From positions 186,001-250,000 of the forward strand of contig JACKNM010000007.1 in assembly GCA_024234875.1 (NCBI GenBank): a stretch of 64,000 nucleotides of DNA, given 5' to 3'. The notes under the pieces are model-generated. The model was given only the letters and a program-made list of their open reading frames with translations. It was not told where the DNA came from and searched no databases. Made by a program: the position numbers and the translations under genes. Position 1 is the first letter of the stretch. Every line of letters begins with the position of its first letter. The DNA is from Ectothiorhodospiraceae bacterium. GTDB taxonomy: Bacteria > Pseudomonadota > Gammaproteobacteria > HK1. Shown one piece after another: positions 61,658 through 64,000 of the stretch.

Positions 61658-63238
61658 TCACTTCATCGCCAGACCGAGGCCCTTGTAGAGCCCGCACCCG
61701 TAGATGCCGTGGGCCCGAATCGGCTGCAACTTCGCACTGCTCACCAGGAACAGCGGCTCGTGCACGATCGGCACCCACACTGCCGCGTCGTGGACCTGGC
61801 GCTGCACCTTGCCGAGGAGCGCGGCACGGTCGGCGTCGGTCAACGCGGCATTGGCCTGGGACAGCCACTCGTCGGTCTGCTTGTTCTCCCAGTTCATGCG
61901 GTTCGGGGTCGGCATGTTCTTCGACGGGAAGTACAGGTTGAGCGCATCCCCGGCGCTGACGTAGGGGTAGCTCATCGCGTACATGTCGAAGTCCTGCTTC
62001 GCCAGCAGACCCCAGATCACGGTGGCGTCGTGGATCTCGATGTTCATCTCGACGCCGATCTTGCGCAGATCGCCCTGCATCGCTTCCAGCATGTCGCGGT
62101 TCAGGGTGCCGGCGAAGCCGTAGGTGCGGAACGACAGCCGCTTGCCGTCCTTCGCGCGCACCCCGTCCGAGCCGGGCTTCCACCCCGCGTCGTCGAGCAT
62201 CTTGCGCGCCTTGTCGGGGTCGTAGCCGAAGTGACCGAGGTCCATCCCGGCGTCGTAGTCCAGCACCTTCGGCGAGATGTAGGCGTAGGCCGGCTCCGCG
62301 AGGCCGAAGTAGACGCTCTCGGCCAGCGCCTTCTGGTCGATCGCGAGGTTGATGGCCTTGCGCACGACCTCGTCGCTCACCCCGTCACGCGTGATCTTCA
62401 TGCCGACGTACTGGGTCCAGAAGTACGCCTCGGCCTGACTCACGCTCATGTTGGGCATCGCTTCCAGCTCCGCCATCGCCCAGTACGGCACGTACTGGGT
62501 GACGTCGATCTGACCGGTCTTGAGCGACGCGACGCGGGTGCCCTCCTCCGGCACCACCTTCCACACCACCTTGTCGACCTGCGCCTCCTTGTGCTCGTAG
62601 AACGGGGGGCCCCAGTCGTAGCCGACGTGCTTGCGCATCACGACCTCGTTGCGCGGCTCCCAGCTCTCCATGCAATAGGGACCGGTGCCGTCGAACGGCT
62701 TCACCCCGTAGTCGTCGCCGAGCGCGTTGACCTGGTCGATGTTGAGCACGGTGTGGTTGTGCTGCGTCATCTGGAACAACAGCTCCGAGTACGGCTGCTT
62801 CAGCTTGTACTCGAGGGTGTGATCGTCGATCACGGTGAGCGCGTCGACGGGGCCGGCGCGGGTCTTGGTCACACCCTTCGGATGCGCGAGCCAGCGGTCG
62901 ATGGAGGCCTTCACGTCGTTGGCGGTGAAGGCCTTCCCGCTGCAGAACTTCACGCCCTGCTTGAGCTTGAAGGTGTAGGTGAGGCCGTCGTCGGAGACCG
63001 TCCAGCTCTCGGCGAGCCCGGGACGGATCGTCTTCATGTCGTAGTCGAGGGTCACCAGCGTGTCGCCGACCATGAACATGATCTCGGCGGTTCCACGGGC
63101 GGTGGAGATGTGGGGGTCATAGCGATCGGTGTCGATCTGACGGGCGACCGTCACCGTCGACTGGGCGGCGGCCGGTCCCGCCACCAGGGCGGCTCCGAGC
63201 AGCGAGAGGGTCGCGGCGCAACGCGTTGCAGGTCTCAT
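61658..63238 (-). CDS. ABC transporter substrate-binding protein (peptide/nickel family 5)
   Basis: 526 residues with a signal peptide (1-25, ending AAAQS). SBP_bac_5 family: LVTLDYDMKTIRPGLAESWTVSDDGLTYTFKLKQGVKFCSGKAFTANDVKASIDRWL is the usual N-terminal landmark. Ligand probably a peptide, but such proteins also bind nickel chelates, sugars and opines. Lies between the permease gene and the ATPase genes; DppB would lie beyond the right edge. Confidence 0.93.
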   Translation of the reverse strand: MRPATRCAATLSLLGAALVAGPAAAQSTVTVARQIDTDRYDPHISTARGTAEIMFMVGDTLVTLDYDMKTIRPGLAESWTVSDDGLTYTFKLKQGVKFCSGKAFTANDVKASIDRWLAHPKGVTKTRAGPVDALTVIDDHTLEYKLKQPYSELLFQMTQHNHTVLNIDQVNALGDDYGVKPFDGTGPYCMESWEPRNEVVMRKHVGYDWGPPFYEHKEAQVDKVVWKVVPEEGTRVASLKTGQIDVTQYVPYWAMAELEAMPNMSVSQAEAYFWTQYVGMKITRDGVSDEVVRKAINLAIDQKALAESVYFGLAEPAYAYISPKVLDYDAGMDLGHFGYDPDKARKMLDDAGWKPGSDGVRAKDGKRLSFRTYGFAGTLNRDMLEAMQGDLRKIGVEMNIEIHDATVIWGLLAKQDFDMYAMSYPYVSAGDALNLYFPSKNMPTPNRMNWENKQTDEWLSQANAALTDADRAALLGKVQRQVHDAAVWVPIVHEPLFLVSSAKLQPIRAHGIYGCGLYKGLGLAMK

Positions 63239-63284
63239 CTCGTCCTCCTCCGTTCACGAGGGGCACGGCGCTCGGCCGTCCCGG

Positions 63285-64000
63285 TCACTGGCGCATGCGC
63301 GGGTCGAGGACGTCGCGCATGGCGTCGCCCAGCAGGTTTGCTGCCAGCACGATCAGAAAGATCGCCACGCTCGGGATGGTGGCCACGTGGGGGCGGAAGG
63401 AGAGGAAGTTCCGTCCCTCCGCCGCCATCGTGCCGAGCTCGGCGATCGGTGGTTGCGCGCCGAGCCCGAGGAAGCTCAGCGCGGCGCCGAGCAGGATGGT
63501 CTGCCCGAACTGCAAGGTGAGGTAGACCAGGATCGTCGACAGACAGTTGAGCGTGAGGTAACGCCAGATCAGGACCCGCTCACGCACACCGACCGCGCGC
63601 CCGGCCTCGAGATAGTCCTGCTGCATGACCACCGTGGCCGCACCGCGGGTGACCCGCGCGACGGACGGAATGGCCGACACGGTGAGCGCCACGATCAGGG
63701 TATCCACCCCCGGACCGAGTAGCGCCGCGATCGCCAGGCCGAACAGGATCGACGGAAAGGACAGCAAGATGTCCACGATCCGCATCAGGAGGTTCTCGAG
63801 CCGCCGGTAGTAGGCGGCCATGATGCCCATCAGCGCGCCGATGAAGCCGCCCATCAGCACCGCCGAGACGCCGATGACCAGGGTCGTGCGGGTGCCGTAG
63901 AGCAGCCGCGTGACCATGTCGCGGCCCTGGGTGTCGGTGCCGAGCACGAAATCGCCGCCCGGCGGTTTGAGCCGCAGACGGATGTTGTTGTCGTAGGGAT
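63285..64000 (-). CDS. ABC transporter permease (DppC/OppC-like), partial
   Basis: The 5' part is off the window. Reading from the right edge, the frame runs PYDNNIRLRLKPPGGD into FVLGTDTQGRDMVTRLLYG, the conserved start of the DppC permease, then about five membrane segments with LGPGVDTLIVALTVSAIPSVARVTRGAAT and the EAA loop (YLEAGRAVGVRERVLIWRYLTLN). Partner of the binding protein and ATPases to its left. Confidence 0.92.
   Translation of the reverse strand, partial: PYDNNIRLRLKPPGGDFVLGTDTQGRDMVTRLLYGTRTTLVIGVSAVLMGGFIGALMGIMAAYYRRLENLLMRIVDILLSFPSILFGLAIAALLGPGVDTLIVALTVSAIPSVARVTRGAATVVMQQDYLEAGRAVGVRERVLIWRYLTLNCLSTILVYLTLQFGQTILLGAALSFLGLGAQPPIAELGTMAAEGRNFLSFRPHVATIPSVAIFLIVLAANLLGDAMRDVLDPRMRQ

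Overview
The window is very G+C-rich (roughly 70% by eye) and densely coding. Many genes overlap by 1 or 4 bases (ATGA, GTGA, TTGA or TGATG junctions), and GTG and TTG starts are common. Tat and Sec secretion signals, a c-type cytochrome with a SCO1-type copper protein, TRAP and peptide ABC transporters, a DUF2868/DUF3482 pair and FNR/Anr-type boxes (TTGAT-N4-ATCAA) point to a respiring, facultatively oxygen-limited proteobacterium. Gammaproteobacteria is my best guess, but that is inference. I saw no rRNA, tRNA, CRISPR array, insertion sequence or phage gene.

Layout. 1-3536: tail of a universal stress protein, then the dTDP-L-rhamnose operon (rfbA-rfbC-rfbD-rfbB). 3650-9048: a TauD-like dioxygenase, then a copper/respiration group (Tat-exported multicopper oxidase, secreted unknown, triheme cytochrome c with a His-rich tail, SCO1-like protein). 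9104-19454: mixed enzymes, including an MFS exporter, a cyclase-family hydrolase, a subtilisin-like protease divergent from a free-standing relative of its own N-terminal region, pyroglutamyl peptidase, an alpha/beta hydrolase, a sulfotransferase, a CMD-family protein, an MBL hydrolase and a glycosyltransferase.

19571-31228 is the most unusual part. A PAP2 phosphatase and an NTF2-like protein are followed by seven translationally coupled genes: two membrane desaturase/hydroxylase-like proteins, an AurF-like diiron oxygenase, a probable acyltransferase, a GH3-family ligase and two B12-binding-type radical SAM enzymes. A large GNAT-like protein lies just beyond. This looks like an undescribed biosynthetic cluster for a lipid-like, nitrogen-containing product.

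31251-41832: DUF1847 protein with a perfect FNR-type box, a 71-bp direct-repeat island, RecQ, a Cys-rich nitronate monooxygenase-like protein with its own perfect FNR-type box, a MATE-like transporter with a GMC oxidoreductase, and the DUF3482/DUF2868 pair. 41861-64000 is catabolic: LLM monooxygenase, formamidase, CocE hydrolase/deacetylase/2OG-oxygenase operon, aminotransferase, a TRAP transporter with HyuA/HyuB, a BKACE enzyme and an esterase, an MFS carrier, and a dipeptide/oligopeptide-type ABC transporter cut by the right edge.

How the parts may work together (inference): the copper group supports terminal-oxidase assembly and copper handling. The 49.6-58.2 kb operon imports an organic acid or cyclic amide by TRAP, opens it with HyuAB, and cleaves a beta-keto acid with BKACE. 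The 21.7-29.4 kb operon would desaturate or hydroxylate an acyl chain, oxidise nitrogen, make an amide or ester through GH3, and tailor the product by radical SAM chemistry.
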